A DNA stretch of 64,000 nt, taken from positions 1,240,001 to 1,304,000 of the forward strand of contig JAPQWV010000124.1 in assembly GCA_027422505.1 (NCBI GenBank), in the 5' to 3' direction. The position numbers were made by a program, and so were the translations under genes. Positions 43,919-57,086 of the stretch are shown in pieces. Position 1 is the first letter of the stretch, and the number at the start of each line of letters is the position of its first letter. Source of the DNA: Craterostigma plantagineum. Its lineage: Eukaryota; Streptophyta; Magnoliopsida; Lamiales; Linderniaceae. The notes under the pieces were generated by a model. That model was not told the origin of the DNA, made no database searches, and saw nothing but the letters and a program-made list of their open reading frames with translations.

Positions 43919-44267
43919 CATATTGTAAGGGGAGACTTGGGGAGCTGAGTTGACTTGGAAAACAGCTGCTATTTTTGTTCTCTTTGCAAAGAGAAGCGAT
44001 ATAGCGCGTGGAGTTGTGGCTCTCATCTACAGTTATGAATTGTTCAATTCTTTAATTCGACGTTTAGAACGTTGAATTAACTTGTGGATGTTCTCAAGGT
44101 TTGTGAGTTGTAGGCTTGACGTCAGTGTAAGATGCAATAACTTTGTATTGGTAGAATAGTTTTACAAGCTTGAATGAAACTTCTTTGCAATTTCTTGAAA
44201 ACAAAAAAAATCCTTGGAATTTGTTTTTTATATATAGGGGTAACTTCCATTAAATCCTCATTTCCCT

Positions 44268-45727
44268 ATTTTCTTACACATAACTCCCCATTCATATTAT
44301 TTATTAACAAACTCCCTAAATCAAAACAATCTTACACATAACTCTCCATGGACGATTTTACCCTTATATTTTTGTAGTACCAATATATGTATGTTTGTAG
44401 TACCTCATGGATGATTTTGCCCCCTCTATTAATTTCCACGCCATCTCCCCAACTTGTAGTACCAATATACGCATGTTTGTAGTACCAATATATAAATGTT
44501 CGCCGTACCATCCCGTGAGTCCATGGAAGAATTTTGTAGTACCAATATACAAATGTTCGTGGTACCAAAAAACCTGTCAACACCCACGATCCACCCTTAC
44601 CCAAAATTGTAGTACCAATATACGTATGTTTGTAGTACCAATATATAGATGTTCGCCGTACCATCTCGTGAGTCCATGGACGATTTTTGTAGTACCAATA
44701 TATAGATGTTCGTGGTATCGTATTATATGCTAGTGTGGTACCAAGATTAGGTTACTCGTAGTACAAATATCTACGATAACCGTCACGACAAAAAATATTC
44801 GGATGGCGTCGAAAAATTCGTTACCAAAACTTGAAGTACCAATATACGTATGTTTGTAGTACCAGTGTATCGATGTTCGTGGTACCATACCGTGAGCTAG
44901 TGTGGTACCATACGTAAGTTGTGCTGAGCACATGGTACCGAAAAAAGATACCACAAGTAACCTACGTATGGTACCACACTATATCACGTTATGGTACCAC
45001 GAACATCTAAATATTGGTACTACAACCATACGTATATTGGTACTTCAAGTTTGGGTAAGGAATTTTCTGTCATCTGAATTATTTTTGGTCCGTGACGGTT
45101 GCCTTGGTACTACAAGTAACCTACTCATGGTACCACACTAGCTTACGATACGGTACCACGAACATCTGTATATTAGTACTACAAATATATGTATATTTGT
45201 CCTACAATTTTAGGGTAGGAGTTGCGATAGTTAAGCAAATGGTACTACAAATAACCTACGTATGGTACTACATTATCTCACGGAATGGTACCACGGTATG
45301 GTACCACGAACATCTATACATGTACTACAAGAATACGTATATTTGTACTACAAGTTTTGGGTAGGGGGTCCGTGAGTACAATTTTAGGGTAGTGCGATAG
45401 TTAAGCAAAAGGTACGGAAAAGGTACTACAAACAACCTACTATGATACTACATTATCTCACGGAATGGTACCATGGTATGGTACCACGGACATCTATACA
45501 TTGGTACTACAAGAATACGTATATTGATACTACAAATTTTGGGTAGGGGGTCCGTGTTGACAGGTTTTTTGGTAATATTGTTGTTTTTATAAGGCTAAAA
45601 TCGTCCATTAGGTAGCTATGTGATATAAAAGTTTGAAATGGGGAGTTTGATGATAAATGAATATGAAGGGGGGAGTTAGTTGATTTATAGTTTTAGATTA
45701 GGGAGTTATGTGTAGATTTCTCATATA
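44268..45727. mobile_element. Foldback element with GTAGTACCAATATA repeats
   Basis: The outer ends are inverted: left CACATAACTCCCCATTCATA, then AACAAACTCCC; right GGGGAGTTTGATGATAAATG, then GGGAGTTATGTGTAG. Inside, the left half repeats TTTGTAGTACCAATATA(C/T)G and AGATGTTCGTGGTACC. The right half carries the complement, GGTACCACGAACATCTA and TTGGTACTACAA. The whole 1.4 kb could fold into a long imperfect hairpin. There is no coding capacity. The DNA class is uncertain. Confidence 0.65.
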
Positions 45728-45729
45728 GA

Positions 45730-46195
45730 AAGGTGATATATATATCTTCGAGAATTCACTGTTGGTGAGTGCATTGAGAAAGGGTGTTTTGTCCGTGGCT
45801 GGTGTAGCAAGGTTTGATCGAGACTTTATAATTTTTTTTTCGGAGGGAGAGACTATAATTTTGTTATTACTATGATTATTGTTAAATTAATATTAATAAT
45901 GGTGGTTTATAACTGTCAGGAGAATATATTATTATATAGTACATATTGCTTGAGGAGTAAAATATTATATTAGTAAAGGAGGAGTCGAGTCAGTGAACTC
46001 GATTCCATCCCCTTTCTTGTTCGGACTTGCTTCTAAAAAATATTACTTTTTTCTGCCAATCTTTTTAAGCATTGAACTATGTAGTTTCGACTAGTGACCA
46101 AGAATATCTCGTCGAGTTTCGGTCATATGCTGAGTCATGTTGATGGTCATATGTTAGCAAAAAAAACTAAAAAATTGATGTTTTAATTAGGGTTA
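45730..46195. other. Spacer between two foldback elements
   Basis: AT-rich, no supported gene or repeat. Confidence 0.4.
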
Positions 46196-46199
46196 TTTA

Positions 46200-47065
46200 A
46201 ATTTCAGGCCCCGTTAGCAAGTTTGGTTAGAAATCAGGCCCCATTAATGTTTGGGTTAAAGAGAAGGACCCAATTTAAGGTTTTATTAGAGTTCAGGCCC
46301 CAAATGCTGCAAAAAGACTTTTTTACCCTTGTTTATTCAGCTTTTCCGCCCAAAACACGGACCTGCTTATTCGATACCACTTCATTGAAATCTGGTACCA
46401 CATTATTTTGGTATATTTTATTATTCCGATTTGGGTAACGCTTCTTATGATAATTATACCACTTTACTCCTTTTTAGTACCGCATTTGCTAATATTAAAT
46501 ATTAAATGTACCACTTTCTCGCAGTCTGGTACCACTTTATCGCAATCTGGTACCAAATCTGCTAATTATACCACTTTTCTCCACTGAGTAACAATTCATA
46601 TGGTAATTATACCACTTTATGCCTTTCTGATACCAAATCATTTGAAATAAATACCACATGAGGAAAAGTAATCTCTCGTTAGTTGATTACCAATTCATAT
46701 GGTAATTATACCACTTCATGCCTTTATGATACCGAATCATTTGAAATAAATACCACATCAGAATAATTAATATCTCGTACCAGATGATAACAATTCATAT
46801 GGTAATTATACCACTTTACTCCTTTCTAGTACCAGTTTTGTTAACGACCAATGGTAATTATACCACTTTCCTCCTTTTTCGTACCACATCGTCTAAAATG
46901 TATACCGAAAGATAATAAACACATAAGGGCATTTTCGTCAAATCACTGTTTATGTCCTTTTACTTTGAATTTTATGAAAAGTAGGTCCTTAAAACTATGT
47001 TTTATATGACTAGGGCCTGAAATCAAACCAAAATTAACATAGGGGCCTGACATCGAAAGCTCCCC
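46200..47065. mobile_element. TIR element with TACCACTTT repeats
   Basis: Ends are inverted over about 50 bp: left TTTCAGGCCCCGTTAGCAAG and ATCAGGCCCCATTAATG; right ACTAGGGCCTGAAATCAAAC and AACATAGGGGCCTGACATC. The inside repeats GGTAATTATACCACTTTA(C/T) and (T)CTGGTACCA about ten times. It seems related in style to the 44.3-kb element. No coding capacity. Confidence 0.6.
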
Positions 47066-47330
47066 TGTTAGTTAAGAAAAAGAATACCGTCCACATATTA
47101 TCCCAAAAAAAAAAAAGCAGAGCTCAGCCCTACGCTGAAGAGTGAACTCACAAAACATTAAGGGCCAAATATTAAATAAATAAACAAGGAGGGAAGGGAA
47201 ACAAATTAAACAACCGTTATCCATCCATAATTATTATTATCCACACTATTATCACCGTTCCACACTCCATAGTCCATCGAAGAAGAGGGCCGTCTTTGAA
47301 CGAAAGAAAAAAAGATTCATTTACGCAGAA

Positions 47331-48187
47331 ATGTTGACGATCACATTAGCTTCAGGGCCATTAATGGCCGGCGTGGCAATAGCAAAATCCAAAAGCATGA
47401 GCAGTCTCTCGGTCAAGACTTCAACTTCTTGTTCGGACATTGGTTTCCTCTCCTCGAAACTGAGTGGCATCAAATTGTCAGTTCCCACGTTGAGAAAACT
47501 AGGATTCTTCCCATCTCTACTCCTCTTAGGCCTTCGTTTCGGCCCCTCGCGAGTAAATTTCTTGCACCCCTTTTCTTATCCTTGTTGTGCTAGCATGTGT
47601 TTTTTCTGTTAAAGATTCAAGCACCGATTTGATTTCCCATGGAGGATTGTAAAGTTCCCCTTTTTTTGTGTGTTGATTGCCGAGCTTGTCCCTTTAATGG
47701 GCATTTTTTGCTTAAGCTACTGATTTAAGATGAGATTTCAGTCGGCTTGTGTCTATTTAATACTAGTTAAACCTTTTTTCTTCTATGGGCATTGAGCTTT
47801 GCTTGGGACTTGAGATAGAGATTTAGATTAGACATAAAACTAGTTGAACCTTTTTTCTTGATATGAAAATCACTGATACACGTGTGAGCAATGCTGAAGT
47901 TAACATAAGTTTGCTGAATCTTGAGGAAAGCTTCCATGTTGTTGGAAAATTCAGGTAGAGTATGCCCATTCACTGGTAAGAAACCGAACAAGGCGAACAG
48001 AGTTTCGCACTCGAACCACAAGACGATTAGGAGGCAGTATGTCAACCTTCAGTACAAGAGGATATGGTGGGAAGCTGGGAAACGTTTTGTGAAGCTACGC
48101 CTCTCAACTAAGGCCATAAAGACCATAGAGAAGAATGGGCTCGACGCAGTTGCTAAGGAGGCTGGAATCGATCTTACCAAAAAGTGA
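47331..48187 (+). CDS. RPL28: Plastid ribosomal protein bL28c, frame conflict in exon 1
   Basis: Exon 1 (47331-47552) encodes a transit peptide ([20 protein letters not shown], ... [12 protein letters not shown]). Exon 2 (47955-48187) encodes the mature protein: [60 protein letters not shown], ending GIDLTKK. Exon 2 needs phase 1, whereas the ATG frame reaches the good donor (CGA|GTAAAT) in phase 0. In the next frame the end of exon 1 reads [17 protein letters not shown], which looks like the family. One extra A in the AAAA run at about 47496-47499 would restore the frame. A weak alternative donor (CTTC|GTTTCG) at 47535 would also keep a frame. The protein is part of the plastid 50S subunit. 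Confidence 0.85.
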
Positions 48188-48453
48188 AGTAACGAAGAGA
48201 GGTGATTGTGATTCCCCTGTTTCTATTCTCTTTCTCTATCTTGGACTTGCATTTTCTTCTCTTAAAGCTTGCAGTTCATGTTCGACTGACGCAAATTCAT
48301 AGAAGTCATGAATAAATTCTTGCAAAAGGCTTTCCCCTGCTTTCAGAAACACATTTTGTTTCATATGCTATTGCTAAGGTCCAAGGAAACACACAAGAAC
48401 TTTGCCACAGCTTAATTCTCAAACAAAAAGCAAGAAAAAATCTCAACTGATTT

Positions 48454-50536
48454 CTAACGCTTAATGTCTATTTTGCGGGATTTAAGCGATTTCTTTTGTA
48501 AAACGTTGGGTGGCTCTCTCTTTCTGCTGTTATTACTGTCACCACTGTTGTTGTTTGCTCCTCCGACATTGCCCAGCTGAGATTGCAGCAGCGTGTCCTT
48601 AACAAAAAGCTTCAGCTTCCACAAAGTGGACTCACTCTGCCCAAAACATGGATACATATTACAGTTGAGGGACGTGTAAATAGTTGGATTATCTATCGCC
48701 GAAACCTAAGAACGGCGAAAATCCAAAAAAAAAAAAAAAGAAAAGATTACCAAGCTGTCGATGTCGATTTCCAATGTCTCCCCAGCAGATTCGAAATCGG
48801 GTTCATCTTCGGCGATGATTTCTAGAGCCCGGCTAATATTTTCTGGAGAAAATTGTGTTATCGCCCGCCCCATTCTTTTCTTCTCTTCTGTCGTGATCTT
48901 TCTGAAACAGTTTAAATGAACGACATATAAAAAGAAACACAAAAAAACTTCCAGATGAGTCTTGGGAGCATGAACATGGCAGTTGCACAAACACAGAGAA
49001 ATCAGCTGCATTATTTCTCGGCATAATCGATGAAATCAACGGACGAATTTGCAGGTCATATGAGATAAATTTGAATTACTTGGCAAGTATACTGAACTGA
49101 TGCAGAACTAATAAACTAAACCTGCATTTCTGAAGCACTCTTTGTTTGAGTTCTTCCAAATGCATGTTGACATCATTCAGCTGAGGGAAAAAGAAGATAG
49201 AGGCCATTTATGGCGATGCACATAGCTACATTAGGAATTAGGAAACAAAAGGGAAAGCTACCATTACAAGTGAAGTGCCAAATTTCGATTTTTCGCTAAT
49301 TTGTAAGGGAGCGAATGTACTTAGGGACTCACTCACCTCGCTATTTATATCTCTAGCCATTTTGGCATGGGCTGCCTCTTGAGCAAACTGGATATCTTTC
49401 TCCATGTCAGCTTCTTCTTCTTTTCTTCGTTTATCCTTTGAAGTAAAATGAAAGAGTCAAACAAACACATAACGAAAATGCCCTAGCAAACCAGTGATGC
49501 ATTGTTATATATAATGTGATAGCTTAACGCTGATGTGGACTAAGACCTCTAAATCAACTTTTGGCAGAAGTTGCAGCCATTTCGTCTCGAACTTATCCAT
49601 TAGGGTCTTGGCCATGACGTGGACATCAACTTTCTCATCGTTATATTTCATCGCGTTCTTAAAGATCAGCCTCACATCGACATATATTTCTCGGACGCTT
49701 TTATATCCAGAACCATCTTTGGCATCCATTTTTCTCTTAACAGTACTGAAGTCCATAGGCTTCTTAATGATCTAAATTGTGAAGACGAACATAGAAAACG
49801 GTAAGAAACAGCAACATCGTCATGAAAGAATTAAAAATCATCATGAAAATCTCCTTTCAAACATTCCTATAAAGGATATAAGAATAAATTTAACCTTGTG
49901 GTAGTCATCCAAACCCAAGCCTACCACATCGACTGGATGCATAAATGGTCCAGCCCACTTGTGTTCCATAAGCTGACAAATTAAAGATTAAATATATAAA
50001 AAAAAAGCATCGATTGAGCAAGATATGAGACAACATACTATTACGCCGACTAAAGTTTGCTAAAATAGGTTGTGTTAATACAACTCGAAACATGCACCAT
50101 TTGTGTCAACTGCCTCATACCTGATCCAATATTGTTCTAAACTCGTTCATCAATTCTTGCATTCTCTTACCAGCAGCTGCTTCCCTCTGAGCTGTTACTT
50201 GTTGTCTCTTCTTAAAGTTTGCAATAAACTTTTCCCTGTCTTCGTTCCTCTCACTGGGCCCAACTTTTCGAGTTGAACTTGCATAGAAATGTTCGACCTC
50301 CTTCAGCTTTTCCTCAAGCTGCAAATGCGATGGATATTCTCTCTTAATTGGTTCCGCAGTAGTACCACCATCATATAGAAAACCAACAGTAATCGAATGA
50401 TACAAAGCCATATATATACGGAACATATTATTACCTGATTAACTTGCAAGGAAATGTCATCCACACATTGATTCAAGACATCCAATTCTGATTCTTGTGA
50501 TGTTTCGATGACGGGCTCACTCTTTATCTCCATCAT
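48454..50536 (-). CDS. GTE1-like: GTE1-type bromodomain-NET (BET) protein
   Basis: Eight coding exons join in frame: 50536-50435, 50318-50121, 49972-49895, 49771-49547, 49435-49337, 49180-49122, 48901-48751 and 48636-48454, 364 residues. A non-coding leader exon probably ends at about 51050 (no in-frame Met before a stop). Domains: an N-terminal coiled region, a bromodomain (about 95-200, with KWAGPFMHPVDVVGLGLDDY, IIKKPMDFSTVKRKM and FKNAMKYND, the last holding the acetyl-lysine-binding Asn), a Lys/Glu-rich linker, and a NET domain (KITTEEKKRMGRAITQFSPE and EIDIDSL-SESTLWKLKLFV). The basic tail ends KSRKIDIKR. BET proteins read acetylated histones; Arabidopsis GTE1 promotes seed germination, and GTE6 acts in leaf shape. 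Confidence 0.9.
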
Positions 50537-51225
50537 CTGCTAAACCATCATTTAATACAGATGGATAATGATGAATTATCTTAGCATTTCACGACGAAAA
50601 AAGAAAATAGCATGCCCCTTTGTTACTCCGAGAGCAATTAATCAATAACATACTACTACTGCTAGCAACAGAACACTGATGAACAGTACAAATGGAAAAT
50701 TTTTCAGTCGGTTCAAGATTTCATTTCTGGGTCTTCAATTATCAAAGTTTCTACAACCAGCAAGCAGTCCCAATTTTAAAGATATTAAAAACACTCGGCA
50801 TAATCGTACGTAAAGATAAACGATAAACTAAAAGCTGGGAGCTTTTTCCCCAAATACACAATAGAACAAACAGCAAGGGATTAATCTTCAATAATAACGA
50901 CGATAGAGCTCATAAAAATTCGAAAAAATACAGTTTATCAGCAAAACCCATGAACCACAAAAAGTTTCAGCACGAAACACAATTAATCAGCAGAATATCC
51001 AATTACCAGTGAAATTATTAGACGACGATAAATAGCTACTCTTATTACCTGGTTGTGAGTTTCTTCAGGCAAAAGTTGGTCGTGATTTTTTTCTTTTCCA
51101 CAGTTCACGTTTTCCTTTGCCAGAGAGTCGCTGATAGGTTTGTTTGCTTTAGTGACGCCTTCTATTCGCAGCGATTTAATAATTCTAAATTTCTAATAGT
51201 CAAGAAAATATAAATAAACTGCCAC

Positions 51226-51701
51226 TAAGGGTGTTCAAAAATCGGGATAACCGAATAACCGAACCGAAAACCGAAAATTCGGTATGAACCGAACCGAACC
51301 GAATTGGTTCGGTTCGGTTTTCGGTTCTTAAAAATAGAAAACCGAAAATTTCGGTTTTTTCGGTTCGGTTATTCGGTTAACCGAATAAAAACCGAAAAAA
51401 CCGAAATTTAATAAATTAATTAATATATATTTAATAAATTAATTAATGTATGTATTTTAATAAATTAATGAATATATTTAATAAATTAATTAATATAATA
51501 TAAATTAATTCCGAAATATTATTTTTTTCCCAAAATTATTATTTTTATTTTATTTCGGTTTTTTCGGTCGGTAACCGAAAAAACCGAAAAAAATTCGGTT
51601 TTTACCGAACCGAACTGATTAAGTTCGGTTCGGTTTTCGGTTATAAAATTGTTGAACCGAAAATTCGGGTTCAGTTCGGTTTAACCGAATGAACAGCCCT
51701 A
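51226..51701. mobile_element. hAT-like MITE with exact 8-bp duplication
   Basis: This 476-bp element starts TAAGGGTGTTC and ends GAACAGCCCTA. It is flanked by ACTGCCAC on both sides (51218-51225 and 51702-51709). Arms are rich in ACCGAACCGAA/TTCGGTTCGGTT and can pair; the centre is a run of TTAATAAATTAAT words. It lies upstream of the bromodomain gene's leader exon. Confidence 0.85.
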
Positions 51702-51709
51702 ACTGCCAC

Positions 51710-52375
51710 TACGGATTCCTTTAAATTCTTTTTATTAATAGATTAATTTATGATCTATATAAGATTTCCCCACATGCACAACTTTTTTTTACTCTCGAAT
51801 CCGATAGCTTGTAATATATTATAAAAACAAGTACAATCCAACTAAATAATCCACATAATCCAATTCCGAGTGAGATTTTCTGTCTCACTTTTTCGTCTAA
51901 TTTTTTGAATCATATCATTATCACATATATTTTATAAGGGTTAAATGATACGGTTCAGAAGTTTTTTTTTTTTTATTTTCTAATTTTTAACTACATATTT
52001 TACTAGATCATAAAATTATCATTGTTTCATTTGATTTCCACGAGATTAACCGATAAACATATCAAATTTATTCTTTGTTTAGTTATGATCAAATTAATAG
52101 TTATTACTCAAGTATGATTATATTTTGTAAATTCTAAATTCAAGACTATATCACATATGCCAGTTATAGGGCAACCAATAAAGGGCGAAAGTTAGTGATG
52201 ACGGCTAAATTAATCAAATTCCTTATCAGTAGTTTGTAATATATAGAAGTGTCGTTTCAATGAGGGAGAGCATTCATAAGGTTCGACCATTAACAAAGCC
52301 AAATACATGTTAGAAATGCATATAATAGTAATGGATTTATATTCTTTTGTAAAAAACAAAAACATGTTCTATCGA
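51710..52375. other. Intergenic, no gene found
   Basis: AT-rich. Nothing supported. Confidence 0.4.
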
Positions 52376-52380
52376 ATCGA

Positions 52381-54875
52381 TTACTTCATCGCCATCCTCG
52401 CCTTGACCTTCTCAGCAATCCTCTTAGCCAAGCAAAACGACGTCGCCTGGATCGTAGTCATAGGATTAACACCAACCGCCCCAGGCAGCACACTCCCGTC
52501 GCACACAAACAAACCCTCCGCCTCGAAACTCTCCCCATCCTCATCCACGGCGCCGCCGCTCTCATCGCCGGCCATCCTACAGCTACCCATCTGATGCGCC
52601 GAGCAGTAAGTCGTCCAATCCTCCACAAAACCCTTGGGCCCATCGCTCGCATCCACCGACTCCAAAAACTCCTCCACCTCCTCCTCCGTCGCACCCTCAC
52701 ACCTAAACCTCCGCCCATCGCTCCGATGCGTCCCCACCTCCGCCGCGCCGGCGGCCATCAGTATCCTCAGCGCCCGCCTCAGCCCAACCTTCATTTTCTC
52801 CCTGTCTTCCCTTCCCAGCTCGTAGCTTATCCTCCCTTCGCCGGTCACTTCCCCCGCCGACCCTTCATCTCTCACCATTGAGAACAAATGGGCCGTCCTC
52901 GAATACCTCACCAATCGACGCTTCAATTCCGCGCCCGACTCAAACGGGCTGAGCGCCGCGAACGAGCCCGGCCCGAGGCTAGGCGACTCGACCAGCGCCA
53001 CGACATTCGATTCTCCGTCTAACACCCTGTGCAGCGAAGTGATAATTCCTCCCTCGTAAGACCTGTTAAAAAAATAACCATAATAAGTCGCATGCGTCCC
53101 AGCTCGGATAATTGATCAGAGATTGAGTAGCTTATAAGTTGATGTGTTAATTTGCCTATCACCAATTCGTTTTATGGTGGAACCCCATCAACTTATGTGA
53201 GCCATCTCTCATCTTAAATGGGCCGATGTTAGAGCCAATAACGAAATTTAACAAGACCTTCCGTCGTTGTCGTGGTCGGGAAAGTATCCCCACGCCATTA
53301 AAACGGGGTGGAGGCGTAAATTACGCCCAATGTGTTTATTCTTCAATCCGCTCGATATCAATAGGGGAGGCGTCAAAAGCGCCCCGCAAGAAGAGATCGA
53401 CGCTCGGGCGTTAATTATAATCTTCTTCTCCACCTTCGTATTCGTACTCCTAGCGATCACGCCCGAGCACACCTTTTCTGTGGGTCTTCGATCACGAACC
53501 GCTCGGCCTTACATCCCGAGATTATCACCGCGCCCGAGCGAATGGCGTCGATGAGCCACGTCGTGTCCGTCCCCTTCTTGTCCCCTCTCCTACACCCGTA
53601 GCCGCACGACCCGCAATAGTGCGCCTCGGAGGAATTCCTCGCCACGCTTTCCACGTCGAGCCCGAGATTCTCACAGCCTCGGCGTAGAATTTTATTCTGG
53701 AACGACTGGCCGACGCACTCCTTATTCACGCCGAGCCGCCCGCGGACCGTCTCGACCGCCTCGGCGTAGCGAAGGCTCGAGTAGAGCGGGAGACCGCGGG
53801 ACCGGGCCCATTCTCGGGCCACGTCGGGGGGCGTGTCGACGCACGCGGACCAGTTGACGGCCGACCCGCCGCCAACGGTCGAGCCGGCGAGGACCATTAG
53901 CTTCCCGTCGAGGGTGGAGAGGACGCCGCCCGACTCGTAGAGCTCGGCCATGCTCGGCCCTCGAGGGAGGAGTAGTCGCGGGCCGCGAAGTAGTTTCCCT
54001 TCTCGAGGACGACCACTTTCAGGCCCGAGCCCGACAATTCGGCTGCGGCTACGCCGCCGCCGCAGCCCGATCCCACGATGACGGCGTCGCATTCGACTTC
54101 GTAGGAATCTTCGGTTTCGGTTACTCTTAGGCCCTTTTTCGCGAGGGATGAGGCGAAGGTGGGGCCCGATTCGAACCTCGTCTCGACGATTCCTTCGTCG
54201 AGGGGTCTTGGCTGTTTTTCCGGCGATGGGTCGGCGGCCGCGCCGCCGTCGTCGGGTTGGTAGCCGATGGCTTCCCAGGAAGGGTTTTTGGAGTGTTCGT
54301 CTGCCTTGGAGAAGAAGGTAAAGAGGATTAAGAATTTGAGGAAGACGAAGGCGAGCCTCACGGGCGTGAGTAGCCAGTTTTTCAGCCATTTTTGAACGAC
54401 TTTCTCTCTCTTCTCGGTGGAAATCTCGGAGAATGTCAGAAGGAAGGGCCATTTATTACAGAAGCAAAGGGTCCCACAGATGAACAGCGTGCCTATCCTC
54501 GCCGATAGGAGTTTGAGAAGAAGCTTTACGAGTAGTCTAGCTTCTAGAAAACCCCTTTTCGCTGCGAGCTCAGCCACCTATTATGGAAGGTAAGCAAAAA
54601 GTCAAAATCGATCAGAATAAAAATTAAAAATAAAACCCTATGATTTTCGATTGTGGTGAGCAGAAGAAAACCTCGTCGGGGATGGGATACTGAGAGCCCG
54701 AAGCTTCGTAGAACGAACGAACGGCGTCGTTGGGACAATCTTGGGGAGGATTTGATGGTTGTATGAAAACTTCGCATATGCTTGCGAGGGCTTGAATTTC
54801 TGAAGAATTATAGCCATGGCTGTATTTGGTTTCTCTGCGGCCGCCTCTGAGCAGTGGATCGCAGTTCTTCGCCAT
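52381..54875 (-). pseudogene. FAO-like: Long-chain fatty alcohol oxidase (FAO), two frameshifts
   Basis: Three exons (54875-54672, 54577-53258, 53062-52381) fit a GMC-type FAO. The N-terminus is [15 protein letters not shown] hydrophobic segment (about [15 protein letters not shown]) should anchor the protein in a membrane. The FAD-binding motif is [20 protein letters not shown]. Further blocks are [20 protein letters not shown] and, C-terminal, [13 protein letters not shown] and [20 protein letters not shown]. FAOs oxidise long-chain alcohols to aldehydes with release of H2O2 in the omega-oxidation route. Exon 2 breaks twice: after DYSSLEG (GAGGGCCGAG, near 53965) and after EDPQK (CAGAAAAGG, near 53474). 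Each break is one base short in a homopolymer run, and the two together restore the exon's expected phase. It is thus either a young pseudogene or an intact gene with two base-calling errors. Confidence 0.85.
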
Positions 54876-54879
54876 TGTT

Positions 54880-55910
54880 GTGATGAAGTGAAGAGTGGTG
54901 AATGAAGCTTTTATATAGTGATTGATCCGATATAAGTTTTCGGCTTTTCCTTTTTTTTTATTACGTTTGATTTCGGTAATTTATTTGTGTAATCTATTTT
55001 ATCTATTTTTTATATAAAGTGTCTAAGGGCTAAACTCTACCAATCCAATTTGGATATTTACAATTTAATACCTCTATTTGTAATTTATTTATTAATAAGT
55101 TATCCTTCTACTTCTAAATTTTTTAGTTATGGTAATTATACACCAAACACATTGTTGAAATAACTATACTTTATCTATTAAATATTAAGTATTATAACGT
55201 AACATAAATAACTATATTTTTAAGCACACGCATAGAGTATGTGGAAAGTACTAGTATATATATTATATAAAAGGTTTAGGGTGGCGAAAAGATATCAATT
55301 TGATCTGTCATTTCATTAGCTATTTAGTCCATCTATTAATATTTTAATTAATTAATAAGTTATAAGTTCACTTCCAAATTTCTTAATTATTGCAATTATA
55401 CCACAATACATTAATTTTCACTTTATATATGTAAACTATATTTCATTTATATTAAATATTATTTATAAATATTGAAGTTCTTAAATATAATTATATTTTT
55501 AAGCGTACTCATAAAATGTGAGGAAAGTAGTAATACACTTTTATCATATGGCACTTGAATTTTTAACCCAAGTTGGGTGTTTGGTTGGGTTTATAAAATG
55601 GCTAAGGTCAATGCCATCTAGGGAAATTAATTAAGGAGTAATGAATGTTATAATGACGGGATTTTGATTTGACCGTTACCTAATTATTTTAATGAGAGGT
55701 GGGCGGGCACGGTATTATCGTATCAGCACATTTAAGGTTTTTGATTAAATTGTCGGTACTATAAAAATTTAAACTTTTGATGAGTATGCTCTGATTAATT
55801 AAGTTTTGAAAAGTGATTAAAACGTATATAAATTACATTACCTTATCCTCATGGAGAGCTTTAAATATCATTTTTACGAAATATTTTTTAAATTTCGTAT
55901 CCAAAATTAT
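54880..55910. other. Intergenic, no gene found
   Basis: The left part includes the FAO promoter region. Around 55050-55250 and 55330-55530 two similar AT-rich segments recur (TTATTAATAAGTTAT, CTTC(C)AAATTTTTTA, then CACTCAT/ACGCATA near the end), an old tandem duplication. Confidence 0.45.
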
Positions 55911-57086
55911 TAGTGATGCAGGTGTGACCCCGATCAACGATATTTGGTTCGGGAAGGACGGTGATGGGTGAAACGGACTGGGCCTTGATTTCTTGGTGTG
56001 TCTTAGGGTTTGATTTTAGTGCTAAAAGAAGAAAGAAAACGCAAGAGACAAGGATTTTACGTGGTTCGGACAGGTGTCCTACGTCCACGGGCCGCCGGAA
56101 ATAGTGTTCACTATTGACAGTCGGGATTTACACACTCCACCTTACTTCGCTCATTACAGTGCTTTTGTGTATGATGAAGACGAAGAAGATGAACACAGTG
56201 AAAATGTCTAAGTGTTTTGTGTAATGTGTTGAATCTCTCTTATCTCGTCTGTTTCTGTTCCCATATACCCAAATTCCCTTTGCTTTCCTAGCTGGCACGC
56301 TCCCGGGACCACTTGACAGCGACATCTGGTACAACCTAGGAGAGACAGCACCTGCGGCCGTACTGTTGTCAGACTGGCGCGCCTCCTTACTGTTCACAAT
56401 GTCGACCACTCCCAGACCGCCACGTGTCCCCTAGTCGACCTTATCCAACCTTTCCCGCTCGAGTTGCTTCGCTGTCAGGACCCACCTTACCTTTTCCGTA
56501 CAGGGTTGCAGGCCCCCAGGTGTACTACCCATCTGACCCTATATCCGAAAAGTAGCTATCTTCAGGTGGCCGTGTAAGGAGGAATGCTGTACTGAAAGTT
56601 ACCCCTATCATCCAGTCCCCCTACTCTGAGGTGTAATACGTCAGGTATTACGGTTCAGAGTACACTTGAAAGAGCATTCCTCTTCTGCGGTGCCCCTGGA
56701 CTCTTTAGTCAGTCTGTGTCGCATTTATGCCGATGGGACAGGTTCTGTGCTTTTAACAGGGGGCGGCACCATTCGTCTGGCGACACGTGTCCAAACCCGT
56801 CATTTCTGCTTTTTGAATCCCTCGAGGCGGTCTCTCTTCGTTTTTTCCCCCCTTTTCAAAATTGTCTTCCATACTTAACAAAAACAAAAGGAATCCCACT
56901 CGACACATTAGGGTTTTCGTCATCGCCTCCTTTCGAATTGCACAGTGCTCAGACTCGCCGACGTTCCGATTTCTTCTCTACCCGCGACTTTCCCAGGTAT
57001 TATCTTGCTCTACTCTGCCCTTATTTACCTTTTCCAAGTCAATTCGGCCTCAGTCTCCACCATTTCCTCCTTTGCGCGTCGAAGAT

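Noticed and set aside
44332..45364. ORFs with Tyr/Gly/Thr repeats (YWYYKHTYIGTT type)
   Set aside because: They are translations of the GTAGTACCAATATA foldback repeats and have no protein-like features.
52458..52881. Plus- and minus-strand ORFs overlapping the FAO C-terminus
   Set aside because: The frame with GMC-oxidoreductase C-terminal motifs is clear; the others are shadows in GC-rich coding DNA.
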